64,000 bases of DNA from JAWKRB01 sp041389885 (GCA_041389885.1 JAWKRB010000022.1:77514-141513); one strand, 5' to 3'. Positions 35,115 through 47,168 are shown, counted from the first letter of the stretch. Translations and numbers: made by a program. Notes: generated by a model not told the origin, from the letters alone.

Positions 35115-36731
35115 TCAGCGCTTGTTCTTCTTGCGGGCGTCACGAACCTTCGGTCGGTTGATCGCGCGCGGCGCCGGCCGACCCGGCGCGCCGGGGGCTC
35201 CGCCGCTCATGAACGCGCGCATCATCGCCTCGGGATCGCCCATACCCCCGAGGCCCTGCGGGCCTCCCCCGGCGACGGCGCTCTCCAGGAGCTCCTGCGC
35301 GAGGTTCGCCATCGCCTGCTGCTCGCCCTGGACCTTCACCAGGTCCTTGAGCCGCCGGGCCATCGCGAGCTGCTTCGCGCCCGGCATCTTCGTGAGCCAC
35401 CCGGCCTGCTGGCCGATGTTGCGCATCATGTCCCGCATCATCACGAACTTCGCGATGAGCTCGGCCACGGCCTCCTGGGTGGTGCCGGCGCCGCGGGCGA
35501 CGCGCAGCACGCGCGAAGGCTCGACGCGAAACAGCTCCGCGTCCTTGCGCTCCGAGCGGGTCATCGAGCCCACGATGGCCTTCACCCGATCGAGCTCGCG
35601 GTCGTCGACCTTCACGTCCTGCGGCATGCCGCCGGGGAAGAACGGGAGGCGGTCGAACAGGTCCTGAAGCGGGCCCATCTTCTGGATCGTGTTGATCTGC
35701 TCGACGAACATCTCGAAGTCGAAGTCGCCCTCGAGCATCTGCCGGGCCTGGGCCTCGGCGGCCTTCTGGTCCACCACCTCGGTGAACTGGTTGACCACCG
35801 ACACGATGTCGCCCATCCCGAGGATGCGCGACGCCATGCCATCCGGCCGGAAGGGCTCGAGCCGGTCCATCGCCTCGCCCGTGCCGGCGAAGCGAATGGG
35901 CACGCCCGTGACCTCGCGGATCGAGAGCGCCGCGCCGCCGCGGGCGTCTCCGTCGAGCATCGTGAGCGCGACGCCGGTGAGCCCGAGGGTGTCGTGAAAC
36001 GCCTGGGCGGTGTTCAGCGCGTTCTGCCCGATGGCCGCGTTCACCACCAGCAGCACGTTCTGCGGCCGGACCTCGGTCTTGATCGCCGAAAGCTCCTGCA
36101 TCAGCGGCATGTCGATGGCGAGGCGGCCCGCGGTGTCGAAGATCACCACGTCCTTCTTCTGCACGCGCGCGACCGCGAGGGCGCGCTTGCACACCTCGAG
36201 GGGAGACGCGCCGGGGAGCGCGAAGACCGGCACGCCGACCTTCTGCCCGAGCACCTGAAGCTGCTCGATCGCCGCGGGGCGCTGCAGGTCGGCCGCCACC
36301 AGGAGGACCTTCTTGCCGTCCTTCGCGAGCAGCCGGGCGAGCTTGCCTGAGGTGGTGGTCTTGCCCTGCCCCTGGAGCCCCACCATCATGATGAGGGTCG
36401 GCTGGCCCTTGGGCGCCTCCTTGAGGGGCTCGGCGTCGGCCGAGGTCATCATCGCGACGAGCTCGTCTTCGCACGCCTTGATGAAGATCTGCTCGGGCGT
36501 GACCGTCAGCTTCGAGCCCTGGTGCTCGGTGCGCAGCCGCACGGTCTGCCCGAGCATCTTCTCTTTGACGCGCGCGAGGAACCGCTTGACCACCCCCAGC
36601 TCGACGTCGGCCTCGAGGAGAGAGAGACGCACGTCGCGGAGCGCCTGGTCGACGCTCTCCTCGGTGAGCTCTGTCATCCCGGTGAGCTTCGCGCGCGCCT
36701 TGCGAAAACCTTCTGTCAGGGTCTTGAACAT
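35115..36731 (-). CDS. ffh: Signal recognition particle protein Ffh, with unusual G4 motif
   Basis: This is the SRP54-type GTPase for co-translational targeting of membrane proteins. The 538-aa protein has an N domain, then G1 GLQGQGKTT, DTAGRL, the DGDARGGA signature and GMGDIVS. The C-terminal M domain is methionine-rich (KFVMMRDMMRNIG). The G4 motif reads T-M-L-D where most Ffh have T-K-x-D; the ATG codon at 35957-35959 is one base from AAG. I chose the ATG at 36731 from the conserved start MFKTLTEGF. A terminal Gly/Pro/Arg-rich tail completes it. Confidence 0.93.
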   Translation of the reverse strand: MFKTLTEGFRKARAKLTGMTELTEESVDQALRDVRLSLLEADVELGVVKRFLARVKEKMLGQTVRLRTEHQGSKLTVTPEQIFIKACEDELVAMMTSADAEPLKEAPKGQPTLIMMVGLQGQGKTTTSGKLARLLAKDGKKVLLVAADLQRPAAIEQLQVLGQKVGVPVFALPGASPLEVCKRALAVARVQKKDVVIFDTAGRLAIDMPLMQELSAIKTEVRPQNVLLVVNAAIGQNALNTAQAFHDTLGLTGVALTMLDGDARGGAALSIREVTGVPIRFAGTGEAMDRLEPFRPDGMASRILGMGDIVSVVNQFTEVVDQKAAEAQARQMLEGDFDFEMFVEQINTIQKMGPLQDLFDRLPFFPGGMPQDVKVDDRELDRVKAIVGSMTRSERKDAELFRVEPSRVLRVARGAGTTQEAVAELIAKFVMMRDMMRNIGQQAGWLTKMPGAKQLAMARRLKDLVKVQGEQQAMANLAQELLESAVAGGGPQGLGGMGDPEAMMRAFMSGGAPGAPGRPAPRAINRPKVRDARKKNKR

Positions 36732-36827
36732 CAATAAGGTCCCGGCGTGGGCGCGTAACACGGCGCGACCCCGCCTTCAACTGCTCCCTTCGCCGCGACC
36801 CCTCGCGGAACGCGATAAGATCCAAGG

Positions 36828-38774
36828 GTGTCGATGCGCTCGCTGACGCTCATTTCGTTCGCGCTCCTGGCGCTCCCGCTCCGCGCGTCGGCCGAGGTGC
36901 CCGTCGAGATCGTCGACCGCGCGGGCGCTCGGCTCACCGTCGACGGCGTGATTCGCGAGTGGGGCGCCGACTTCGCCTCGCTGGGCGATCGCGCCGACGT
37001 CGTCGCGGGCGCGCTGGCCTGGCGCGGCGCCGCCGACGCCAGCGTGCGCTTCGCCCTCGCGAGGGACCCCGACGCGCTCTGGCTCGCGGCGGAGATCACC
37101 GACGACCGGCTCTTGCGCAGCGCTCAGCGCCGCGCGGGCGACGACGCCCTGGTGCTCACCTTCTCGGTCGACGGCGGCCCCGTGCGCGAGGTCGCGCTCT
37201 TCCCCGGAGAGCCGGGCCGAATCGCCAGCGCGGCGCGCTGGGTCGCCGGCGGCGCGGGCGCCGTCGCGGGCGCCGAGGTGGTCGAAGCCGCTGCGCCGCA
37301 GGGGGTTACGCTCGAGGCGCGCATCCCGTGGAGCGCGCTCCCCGGCGTTCGCGACGGCTTCGACCGGCTGCGCATGCGCGTGGCCTACCGCGACGGCGAC
37401 GGCGCCGGGCCGGTGAGCCTGCTCGCCACGGGTCCGGGCGGGGCGCGCGCGCCGAGGGACCTGGCCCTCACGGTGAACGCGCGCCGCGCGGTCGCGCCGC
37501 GGGTCGATTTGCTCGAGGCCTTTCGCGAGTCGCGGGGCCTCGCGGGCGTCGCCGCGCTCCTCGACCGCAGCGCCGACGTCGCGGGCGACGCCGCCCCCGA
37601 GCGCGTGGTGGTGCTGCCAGGGTTCCTCTTCGTGTCGGGGCCTGGGGTCGAGGGGGGCGCCGGCTACCGCTTCGCCGAGCTCTCGGCGCGAGACGCGAGC
37701 GACCTCAGCGAGCTGGCGGTCCGCGACGTCACGGGTGACGGAAAGGCCGACGTGTTGATTCGCCAGCGCGTGCGCGCGCAGGGGCTCGCGCGCGAGCTGG
37801 TCACCGTGTACGCGCTCGATGGCGCGGGCGCGCTGCGCAGGGTCTTCGCGCACGAGGTGTCTCGGTCCATCGACGGCGCGATGCTCCGCAACACCCTGAC
37901 CTGGCCGTCACCCGGCGTGGTGCGCGTCGCGCTCGGGCAGAGCCAGGGGTGGACCCAGGCGCGATGGGCGGGGGGCGCCGAGGGCGACGTGATGACCCCC
38001 CTCACGCCGTGGGGACCGCACCGCGCGCGGGTGTACCGCTGGAGCGCCCCGAACGGGCCCTTCGCCGTCGAGCGGTCGGAGCCGAACCCGTCGGCCGAGG
38101 TCTCCACCGCCGCGCCCTCAGGGTCGAGCGCACCGCCCCCGCCCGCGGCCCCGCAGGCCGACGTCGCGGGCGTGTTCGCGCTGTTCCGTCAGCGCGAGGG
38201 GCTGAGCCCTTCGGCGCGTCCGTCTCACCGAGCGACGGGCGATGTCGTCGACGACCCCACGCCCGAAGAGCTGCACGTCTACGGTCGCGTGCTGGTGGTG
38301 GCGGGGCCGCGCTTCATGGGCGGTCGGTCGTACTACTCGCTCTCGCTCCCCATCACCGACGGCGACGAGGTCACGGGGCTCGAGGTCGTCGACGTGACCG
38401 GCGACCGTCGCGGCGAGGCCGTCGTGCGCGTGCGCAGGCACGTCACCACGCGGGTGCAGGGCGCCGAGATTCCGTCGCAGCGGGAGCTGCTCCTCGCGTA
38501 CTCCGTCGACCCGGCTCGACGCGGGCGCGTGTTCGCGGCGGAGATCGCGCGCCGGGTCGCGGGAGACAGCATCACCAACGAGGTCGAGCTGCCCCGGCGG
38601 GGCGGCGACTCGATCACCCTCCGCGCGGGGCGCGCCGTCGGCTGGACCGAGGCGAACTACCCCTTCCACGACGCGCCGCAGGAGCGCGTCTTTCCGCTGC
38701 TTCTCCCCTGGGATCCCGCGTCGCGGCGGGCGGTGTATCGGTGGAACGGGACCGGGTTCGCGCGCGTTCCCTGA
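36828..38774 (+). CDS. Secreted CBM9-like protein with duplicated C-terminal domain
   Basis: This 648-aa protein begins with a cleavable signal peptide (cut after RASA). A CBM9-like beta domain follows (about 25-220) with LTVDGVIREWG, LWLAAEITDDRL and LTFSVDGG. After a short segment, a region of about 160 residues occurs twice (about 260-420 and 480-645). Each copy has V-G-R/F-L-(V/F)V, a VxDVTGDxxxxxVxxR block, GQSQGWT or GRAVGWT, and P-L-(T/L)PW-P-x-x-R-A-V-Y-R-W. The start could be the GTG at 36828 or the ATG at 36834. It is divergent from ffh. The function is unknown; the duplicated domain is not one I recognise. Confidence 0.65.
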   Translation: MSMRSLTLISFALLALPLRASAEVPVEIVDRAGARLTVDGVIREWGADFASLGDRADVVAGALAWRGAADASVRFALARDPDALWLAAEITDDRLLRSAQRRAGDDALVLTFSVDGGPVREVALFPGEPGRIASAARWVAGGAGAVAGAEVVEAAAPQGVTLEARIPWSALPGVRDGFDRLRMRVAYRDGDGAGPVSLLATGPGGARAPRDLALTVNARRAVAPRVDLLEAFRESRGLAGVAALLDRSADVAGDAAPERVVVLPGFLFVSGPGVEGGAGYRFAELSARDASDLSELAVRDVTGDGKADVLIRQRVRAQGLARELVTVYALDGAGALRRVFAHEVSRSIDGAMLRNTLTWPSPGVVRVALGQSQGWTQARWAGGAEGDVMTPLTPWGPHRARVYRWSAPNGPFAVERSEPNPSAEVSTAAPSGSSAPPPPAAPQADVAGVFALFRQREGLSPSARPSHRATGDVVDDPTPEELHVYGRVLVVAGPRFMGGRSYYSLSLPITDGDEVTGLEVVDVTGDRRGEAVVRVRRHVTTRVQGAEIPSQRELLLAYSVDPARRGRVFAAEIARRVAGDSITNEVELPRRGGDSITLRAGRAVGWTEANYPFHDAPQERVFPLLLPWDPASRRAVYRWNGTGFARVP

Positions 38775-39937
38775 CCCTCGCGCTCGCGCTCGGCGCCTGC
38801 GCGCTCCGGGTCTCCCCCGCGGGCGACGGCGCGTCCGTCGACGGCGCGTCCGTCGACGCCTCCGCGGAGTGCGCCTCGGGCGACGACTGCGACGACGGCG
38901 TCGCCTGCACCGTAGAGCGCTGCGTCGCAGGGCGCTGCGAGCGCGCCACCCTGGACTCGCGCTGCGCCGACGACGAGCGGTGCGACCTCAACGCGGGCTG
39001 CGTCGACCCGCGATGCGAGGTCGGACGGCGGGCGTGCCCGATGCCCGGCGGCGCCCTCCGCTGCGTTGACACCCGGCGCGACCTCGCGCACTGCGGCGGA
39101 TGCGAGCGCCCCTGCGGCCTCGGGGAGTCGTGCGTCGACGGCGCTTGCCGCAGGAGCCCCGGGGACCTCGGCGCCCGCTGCGACGACTCGACCCGCTGCG
39201 CCTCAGGGCTCGTCTGCGACGAGTCGCGCAACGGGCTGTGCACCCGCGCCTGCGCCGACCTCGGCGACGACGACGCCGGAGAGGCCCTCGCCTGCGGGGG
39301 CGAGGGGCGGCGGTGCGTTCGAGGCGACGAGGGGGCGGCGTGCGGGCTGGCGTGCGATCCCCTCGCGCGGCCGAGGACCCCAGGCGCGTGCCCCGTGGGC
39401 GAGGTCTGCACGGGCGCGTGGTGGCTCGACCCGAGCTACCTGCCCGACGCGCCCGGGTGCGTGCGCTGGTGCTCCTCAGACGCAGACTGCGCCGGTGACG
39501 CGCGCGGGCCGAGGTGCAACCCCCGCCTCGGACGCTGCGCCTCCGTGGGCGAGGTGCGCGCGCTCGCCGCCGACGGATCGCCCTGCGACCCTCGCGCGCT
39601 CCAGCGCGTGGAGGGCGACGCGCGCCCCCGGAGCGCCGAGTGTCGGGGCTTCTGTGTGCAGACCGGGAGCGATCCCGCGCGGGGCGTGTGCGCGAGCTTC
39701 GTCGACCGCTCGCGCTTCACCCGCTGCCCCGACGACGGACAGGTGGTCTCGATGCGCGGCCCCTTCGGCGCAGACAACCTCGCGCTCTGCTTGTGGCGCC
39801 GCTGCGCCGGAGACTGCGAGTGCGCGGGCGCGCTGCGCTGCCTGCTGCCCGAGTCGGACGGGCGACCGCTCCCAGGCGAGCCCCGGTTCTGCGCGTGGCC
39901 GACGGCGGCGCAGCCCGCGGGGGCGCCGTGCCGCTGA
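38741..39937 (+). CDS. Cysteine-rich lipoprotein (MopE/Stig1-like repeats)
   Basis: This ~398-aa lipoprotein has a short basic start, hydrophobic segment and lipobox LGAC. A tether follows, then many cysteine pairs in C-x-D-D-x-V-x-C, C-GG-C and CxxxCVDG-type spacings. These resemble the Cys-rich modules of MopE-like and Stig1-like myxobacterial surface proteins. The GTG start at 38741 overlaps the previous gene by 34 bp, so the start is uncertain; an ATG is not available nearby. It may be disulfide-linked at the cell surface. The metal-binding or adhesive role is inference only. Confidence 0.65.
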   Translation: MERDRVRARSLTLALALGACALRVSPAGDGASVDGASVDASAECASGDDCDDGVACTVERCVAGRCERATLDSRCADDERCDLNAGCVDPRCEVGRRACPMPGGALRCVDTRRDLAHCGGCERPCGLGESCVDGACRRSPGDLGARCDDSTRCASGLVCDESRNGLCTRACADLGDDDAGEALACGGEGRRCVRGDEGAACGLACDPLARPRTPGACPVGEVCTGAWWLDPSYLPDAPGCVRWCSSDADCAGDARGPRCNPRLGRCASVGEVRALAADGSPCDPRALQRVEGDARPRSAECRGFCVQTGSDPARGVCASFVDRSRFTRCPDDGQVVSMRGPFGADNLALCLWRRCAGDCECAGALRCLLPESDGRPLPGEPRFCAWPTAAQPAGAPCR

Positions 39938-39943
39938 GGGGGT

Positions 39944-41103
39944 TCAGCCCGTCGCGGACGCCTCGCGCAGCGCGCGAACGATGGCCTCGCAGCTGGGGGT
40001 GAACAGGTCGTCGGGGGGGTCATGGTCGTAGCAGGTGGCCCAGACGTTCACCTCGAGGAACACCGGCTCGTCCTCGGCGAGGGCGAGGTCGAAGCCGAGG
40101 GAGATCGCCTCGGGCGCGAGCCGGCGATGGGCGTCGAGCGCCATCGCGACGCAGCGGTCGTAGTGAGGCACCGCGAGACCCTCGAAGGACCGTCTCGTGT
40201 CGGGGTGCGTGGGGTGTCGCAGGGGGTCGCCGCGGTGGGTCTTGCCGAAGGTCTTCTTGGTGACCCCGGAGAGGATCGCGCCCCGCGCGTCGACCTGCGC
40301 CCAGATTCCGCCCTGCTGCGTGTTGTCGACGATCGCGCCCGCGCGTCCGATGCGAATCGCGCAGCGCGCCGCGCGCACCTCGCCCGTGTCGGGGTCTCGC
40401 AGCGTGAGCACGCGAAACGACGAGAGCGGCGCCGCGTCAGAGAACACCGCGCGGAGCGAGGGGTGGTTGCGCAGCGGCGCCTGCACGATGAGGGAGCCGT
40501 CGTCGGGGAGCTCGCGCAGCTCCTCGGCGTCGAGGCGCTGCACCCCGTAGCCGAGGTCGGCGTTGGGCAGCTTGACGAACCACGAGCCGCCCCGCGCGAC
40601 CGCCTCGGTGAGGCTCACGGTCTCGGGGAGGGGCAGCGACTCCGCGCGGCACGCCGCGAGGAAGCGGAGCTTGTCGTCGAGGGCGCAGTACTCCGCGCGA
40701 CCCTGCGCGTAGAGCCAGCCGTGGGTCATCGCGAGCGCGTAGTCAGGTCGGGACCACTCGACCTCGCGCCGGGGCAGGTCGGCCCACGGGTAGAGCGTGG
40801 CGAGCTCGGGGCGACGCATCGCGAAGTCGAGGTAGCGGCGCGCTCGCCAGGGGCGGCGAAGCGCGCGAGAGAGGGCCACCAGGGGCCAGAGGAAGAGAAA
40901 GGCGAGGTAGAGCGCGCGCAGCGGCGCGCGTCGGGGCGCGCGGGCTCCGTGCAGCTCGGCGAAGGTGCGTCCGTCGACCCGCGCGACGCGGCCCCACAGG
41001 GCGTAGGGGACGCAGAGGGACCAGACGGTCACCTCGTCGGTCCGCTCAGGCAGCGCGCCGCGGAGGGCGAAGCGCACCACGGAGCTCCACCAGCGCAGCG
41101 CGG

Positions 41104-41107
<4 letters not shown>
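39944..41107 (-). CDS. ATP-grasp enzyme, sugar-transfer-associated type
   Basis: This 387-aa protein has an ATP-grasp core with QAPLRNHPSLRAV, a nucleotide/metal motif in FRVLTLRD, the acidic/Asn block VFLEVNVWATC (E and N for Mg) and NTQQGGIWAQVD. These are features of the ATPgrasp_ST (sugar-transfer-associated) family. It would form an acyl-phosphate and join an amine or alcohol to a carboxylate. The GTG start overlaps the MopE/PPC lipoprotein's stop by 4 bp, so a functional pair is likely; the acceptor is unknown. It begins with an arginine-rich basic region near a hydrophobic stretch. Confidence 0.75.
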
Positions 41108-43341
<2,234 letters not shown>

Positions 43342-43432
43342 CGCTCGGAGCATACAGTCATCGGGGCGTCGCCGGGGCGCCGCCCGCGCTCGGAGCACCA
43401 ACGGCGGAGAAAAGGGTGGTATCGCTCCGCGG

Positions 43433-44848
43433 ATGATTACCCGCCGGACGAAAATCGTGTGCACGATCGGTCCCGCCTCGAACAACCCCGACACCATCGA
43501 CGCCCTCATCGCCGCGGGGATGGACGTCGCCCGGCTGAACTTCAGCCACGGCACCCACGACGACCACCGCCGCGCCATCGGCTTCATCCGCGACGCGAGC
43601 AAGCAGCGGCAGAAGGCCGTGGCGATCCTGGGAGACCTCTGCGGGCCGAAGATCCGCGTGGGGAGGCTCTCGGGCTCGGCGCGAGACATCTCCCGGGGCG
43701 AGGAGCTGGTGCTCTTCGCGGGGGACGCGTCTGAAGACGAGCGCGTGCCCGTCCGCTACGAGACCCTGTCGCGCGACCTGCGCATCGGCGACGCGATCCA
43801 CCTCGACGACGCCAGGATCCGCCTGCGCGTCAACGCGATCCAGGGCGAGGACGTGCGCGTGACCGTGGAGGAGGGCGGGCACCTCCGCAACGGGGTGGGG
43901 GTGCACCTCCCCTCGGGCAACCTGCAGCTCGACGCCCTCACCGCCAAAGACAAAGAGGACCTCGCCTTCGGTCTGAGCGAGGGCATCGACTACGTCGCCG
44001 TGAGCTTCGTGCGCTCGCCCGACGACTCGAAGCTCGTGCGCGAGATCTGCGAGGCCTGGGGGCGCCCGCTGCCGGTGTGCGCGAAGATCGAGACGCCCCA
44101 GGCCATCGAGCGCCTCGACGCCATCGTCGCCGCGAGCGACGCCGTGATGGTGGCCCGCGGCGACCTGGGCGTGGAGTTTCCCCCCGAGCACGTGCCCGTG
44201 CTGCAGCGCAAGGTGCTCGAGAGCGCGGCGCTCCATCGTCGGCCGGCCATCGTGGCCACCGAGATGCTGCACTCGATGGTGACCTCGACCCGCCCCACCC
44301 GCGCCGAGGCGAGCGACGTCGCCAACGCGATCTTCGACGGCGCCGACGCGACCATGCTCTCGGGCGAGACCGCCTCGGGCTCGCACCCCACGCTCGCGGT
44401 GCAGATGATGGCCCGAATCATCTCTGCCGCAGAGAGCTCGGCGTGGTGGACGCCGAAGGTCCCGCCGCCGTACCCGCCCCCCGCGCCCTTCCCCGAGAGC
44501 ATCGCCCGGGGCGCGGTGCAGGCCGCCCACGACGTCGGCGCTCGGCTGATCGCCGTGTTCACCCAGAGCGGTGACACCGCCCGGCTCATCTCGAAGGAGC
44601 GGCCGCGCGTGCCGGTCATCGCGTTCTCGCCGAACCAGAACATCCGCCGCCGCGTCGGCCTCTACTGGGGCGTGTCGAGCCGCGTGCTCCAGCCCACCCG
44701 CGACGCCGACGAGATGGTCGACCTCGTGCTGGCGAACCTCCTCGGGGCCGCGTTGGTCTCCCCCGGCGACCGCATCGTGCTGGTCTACGGCGCGCCCATC
44801 GCGGTGCAGGGGCGCACCAACACCATGCGCGTCGTGCAGGTGTCGTAG
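43433..44848 (+). CDS. pyk: Pyruvate kinase
   Basis: The predicted reaction is phosphoenolpyruvate + ADP to pyruvate + ATP, the last glycolytic step. The 471-aa enzyme has CTIGPAS, FSHGTHDDH, KIETPQA (catalytic Lys) and MVARGDLGVE. It also has a B domain and the C-terminal segments SGETASGSHP and FTQSGDTARL of the usual bacterial fold. I chose the ATG at 43433 because the domain begins immediately. The TAG stop overlaps hisIE by 1 bp, so an operon is likely, though no other his genes are present. The Shine-Dalgarno is weak. Confidence 0.96.
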   Translation: MITRRTKIVCTIGPASNNPDTIDALIAAGMDVARLNFSHGTHDDHRRAIGFIRDASKQRQKAVAILGDLCGPKIRVGRLSGSARDISRGEELVLFAGDASEDERVPVRYETLSRDLRIGDAIHLDDARIRLRVNAIQGEDVRVTVEEGGHLRNGVGVHLPSGNLQLDALTAKDKEDLAFGLSEGIDYVAVSFVRSPDDSKLVREICEAWGRPLPVCAKIETPQAIERLDAIVAASDAVMVARGDLGVEFPPEHVPVLQRKVLESAALHRRPAIVATEMLHSMVTSTRPTRAEASDVANAIFDGADATMLSGETASGSHPTLAVQMMARIISAAESSAWWTPKVPPPYPPPAPFPESIARGAVQAAHDVGARLIAVFTQSGDTARLISKERPRVPVIAFSPNQNIRRRVGLYWGVSSRVLQPTRDADEMVDLVLANLLGAALVSPGDRIVLVYGAPIAVQGRTNTMRVVQVS

Positions 44849-45537
44849 TGAGCGGCGATCCGCGCCTGGAGGCGGTGCGCTTCGGCGCCGACGGGCTGGT
44901 GACCGCCGTCGCGCAGGACGCCGTGAGCGGCGAGGTGCGCATGGTGGCCCACATGACCGCCGAGGCGCTGAGCCGCACCCTCGACGAGGGCGTCGCGTGG
45001 TTCTGGTCGCGCTCGCGCGCATCCCTCTGGAAGAAGGGCGAGAGCAGCGGCAACGTGCTCGCGGTGCGAGGGGTCTTCCTCGACTGCGACGGCGACGCGG
45101 TGCTGCTCCTCGTCGAGCCCGCGGGCCCGACGTGTCACACCGGCGCGCCGAGCTGCTTCGCGCGGGAGCACGTCGACGGCGGCTGGCGAGAGGGGGCCAG
45201 GCCGCGCACGGCGGGACCTGCGCTGGAGCGCACGCTGGAGGCGCGCCGCGACGACCCCGCCGCGGTGGGGAGGTCGTACGCGCGCTCGCTCTTCGACGGC
45301 GGCGCCGCGCGCATCGGCGAGAAGGTGCGCGAAGAGGCCGAGGAGCTCGTGGCCGCGGTGGCGGGGGAGTCGGACGCGCGGGTGGTCAGCGAGGCCGCCG
45401 ACCTGCTCTTTCACGCGGCGTTGGCCGTGGTCTCGCGTCGCGTGCCCCTGCGCGCCGTGCTGGCCGAGATCGCGCGTCGGCACGGCGTCTCGGGGCTGGT
45501 CGAGAAGGCCGCGCGGGGCCAGAAGCCCGCGGGGTAG
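44848..45537 (+). CDS. hisI: Phosphoribosyl-AMP cyclohydrolase / phosphoribosyl-ATP pyrophosphatase HisIE
   Basis: This fused enzyme catalyses steps two and three of histidine synthesis. The 229-aa protein has the HisI half (about 1-125) with SRSRASLWKKGESSGN, DCDGD (Zn/Mg site) and GPTCHTG plus SCF cysteines. The HisE half (about 125-229) has LEARRDDPAAVGRSYARSLF, the acidic EKVREEAEELVAA and SEAADLLFHAA. Both halves look complete. The GTG start at 44848 overlaps the pyruvate kinase stop by one base. It is the only his gene in the window. Confidence 0.95.
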   Translation: MSGDPRLEAVRFGADGLVTAVAQDAVSGEVRMVAHMTAEALSRTLDEGVAWFWSRSRASLWKKGESSGNVLAVRGVFLDCDGDAVLLLVEPAGPTCHTGAPSCFAREHVDGGWREGARPRTAGPALERTLEARRDDPAAVGRSYARSLFDGGAARIGEKVREEAEELVAAVAGESDARVVSEAADLLFHAALAVVSRRVPLRAVLAEIARRHGVSGLVEKAARGQKPAG

Positions 45538-45538
45538 C

Positions 45539-46240
45539 TCAGGCGGGCTCGGGCGGGGCATCGCCGAAGCGAGCCGCGCAGCGCGACCTCAGCTGCGCGC
45601 CGTAGAACACCACGCGGGCGTAGGCCTCGTTCATCGCGGCGGCCGGCGTGGTCGAGCGCGCGAGCACCACCTCGCGCACCGTGCGAACGTCGGAGAGCGG
45701 CATGTGCAGGGTGAGCGGAGCGCGCAGCCCCCGCGAGGCCCTTCGCGCCGCGTGGAGCCTCCCCGCGACGCGTCGGGGCGCGGCGGGATCGCCGTCGCAG
45801 AGCGCGAGCTCGGCGGCGCGAAGGAGCTGCTCGGTCTCGGCCTCGAGCGCCTCGGGGTGCGCGAAGCGAGCAGGGTCGTCGAGGGCGCTCCGCGCGGCGG
45901 CGAGCAGCCGCGAGGCCGCGGGGGGGAGGGCGGTGGTCTCCGCCACGAGGGCGTCGCAGACCCACGAGAGGCCGCCCCGAACGCGGTTCCACGCGAGCTC
46001 GAGGGCGTCGTCGTCGCGCCAGGGGCGCCACCACGCCTCGGTCTGCGAGAGCGACGGCTGGCCGCCCGCCAGGAGCAGCGCCTCGTCCCACCACGCGGGG
46101 ACCTCCGTCGCCCGGACCCTGCGCGCGGCCACGATCTCCCACGCAGAGAGGCGCCCTCGCAGGCTGTGCTCGAGGTAGCGAGGCGTGCCCGAGGTGATCG
46201 GTGAGGCGAGGAGGGCGTCGGTCCATCGGGCGAGGTTCAT
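45539..46240 (-). CDS. Hypothetical protein (233 aa)
   Basis: This soluble Ala/Arg-rich protein has several Trp residues early (EVPAWWDEALL, TEAWWRPWRDD) and no signal or TM segment. No motif is recognised. I chose the ATG at 46240, with GAGGGG about 11 nt upstream; longer starts exist in frame. It is convergent with hisIE (1 bp between stops) and divergent from the DUF2452-like gene. Confidence 0.55.
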   Translation of the reverse strand: MNLARWTDALLASPITSGTPRYLEHSLRGRLSAWEIVAARRVRATEVPAWWDEALLLAGGQPSLSQTEAWWRPWRDDDALELAWNRVRGGLSWVCDALVAETTALPPAASRLLAAARSALDDPARFAHPEALEAETEQLLRAAELALCDGDPAAPRRVAGRLHAARRASRGLRAPLTLHMPLSDVRTVREVVLARSTTPAAAMNEAYARVVFYGAQLRSRCAARFGDAPPEPA

Positions 46241-46291
46241 GGCGTCGGCGCCCCTCGACGGGGAGAGCGGGCGTGCTAGCAGTGTCGTGCC

Positions 46292-46777
46292 ATGGCCGAA
46301 GGATTCAAGCGCTACGACGGACCGAAGCACGAGGGCGCCGCGTCGACCTCGCCCTACGCGGTGAGCCGACTCGGCGCGGTGATCGACCTCGTCGACTCGG
46401 CGCGGGAGATCGCCGCGGCTGACGTCGTGATCGGCGCCGTCGCCTCGGACAAGCTCGCGCAGATCGCTGAGCAGATCCGCGCCCTGCAGCTCCAGGCCCG
46501 CGAGGTGCTCGAGCGCGCGAGCCGCGACGCCGCGCTCCACCGCGCGCGGTGCAATTTTCAGAAGGTCGTCGGGCAGCACTACCACCTGTACGCGAGGCGG
46601 AGCGCCGACGGCGTCGAGCACTATTTCTCGATGCTCTCACCCGAAGACTGGCGCGGCTCGCCCCCGCACGAGTACGCGGGCTCGTTTCGCCTCGAGCCCG
46701 ACCAGAGCTGGACGCCCGCGGAGGAGGTCCCGTCCCGCGACGCGATGCGCTCTCGCGCGCGGCTCCTCGAGGGCTGA
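46292..46777 (+). CDS. DUF2452-family protein
   Basis: This 161-aa cytosolic protein ends in the DUF2452-type block (HLYARR, YFSMLSPEDWRGSPPHEYAGSFRLEPDQSWT). The first half is helical, with Asp/Ala-rich repeats. The function of the family is not known to me. It stands alone; an exact 12-bp palindrome (CTGAGGCCTCAG, 46774-46785) spans its stop and the stop of the convergent neighbour. Confidence 0.6.
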   Translation: MAEGFKRYDGPKHEGAASTSPYAVSRLGAVIDLVDSAREIAAADVVIGAVASDKLAQIAEQIRALQLQAREVLERASRDAALHRARCNFQKVVGQHYHLYARRSADGVEHYFSMLSPEDWRGSPPHEYAGSFRLEPDQSWTPAEEVPSRDAMRSRARLLEG

Positions 46778-46781
46778 GGCC

Positions 46782-47168
46782 TCAGTCGTCCGTCGCCGCC
46801 CGCAGGAGGATGTCGGACCAGTACGGGTCGTTCTTCGCGCCTACGCAGTCGAGCAGCGCGAACACGATCTCTTCGCGGGTCGCGTCTGGGGGGATGGCGA
46901 CGCAGGCCCAGGTGTGCCCCGGCCGGTGCCACCGCTCCCCCGACTCGACGCGAATCTCCCGCCGACCGTGGCGCAGGAGCACCGCGAGCCTCGGGGGGCG
47001 GAGGGCGTCGAGCACCCTGCGCGCGAACGCGAGGCGGTCGAAGCTCTCGCGCCCGGCGTAGAGGGTGCGGCGCGTCTCGTCGCGCCACTCGACCACCGGC
47101 CCGTCCAGCGCGGGCTGCGTCGGGTCGCTGAGGAGCGTTCTCCGCCGGGATCGGTCGTCGAGGGCCAT
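46782..47168 (-). CDS. Hypothetical protein (128 aa)
   Basis: This small soluble protein has Arg-rich segments and one Cys-Val-Gly (LLDCVGAKNDPYW). It matches no family I know. The start is uncertain: the ATG at 47168 is chosen because it leaves promoter space for the divergent murC, but a GTG at 47225 would add 19 residues. Confidence 0.5.
   Translation of the reverse strand: MALDDRSRRRTLLSDPTQPALDGPVVEWRDETRRTLYAGRESFDRLAFARRVLDALRPPRLAVLLRHGRREIRVESGERWHRPGHTWACVAIPPDATREEIVFALLDCVGAKNDPYWSDILLRAATDD

Noticed and set aside
38741..38774. A clean start for the cysteine-rich lipoprotein after 38774
   Set aside because: No ATG, GTG or TTG with a signal peptide lies downstream of the previous stop; the overlapping GTG is the only start that keeps the lipobox.
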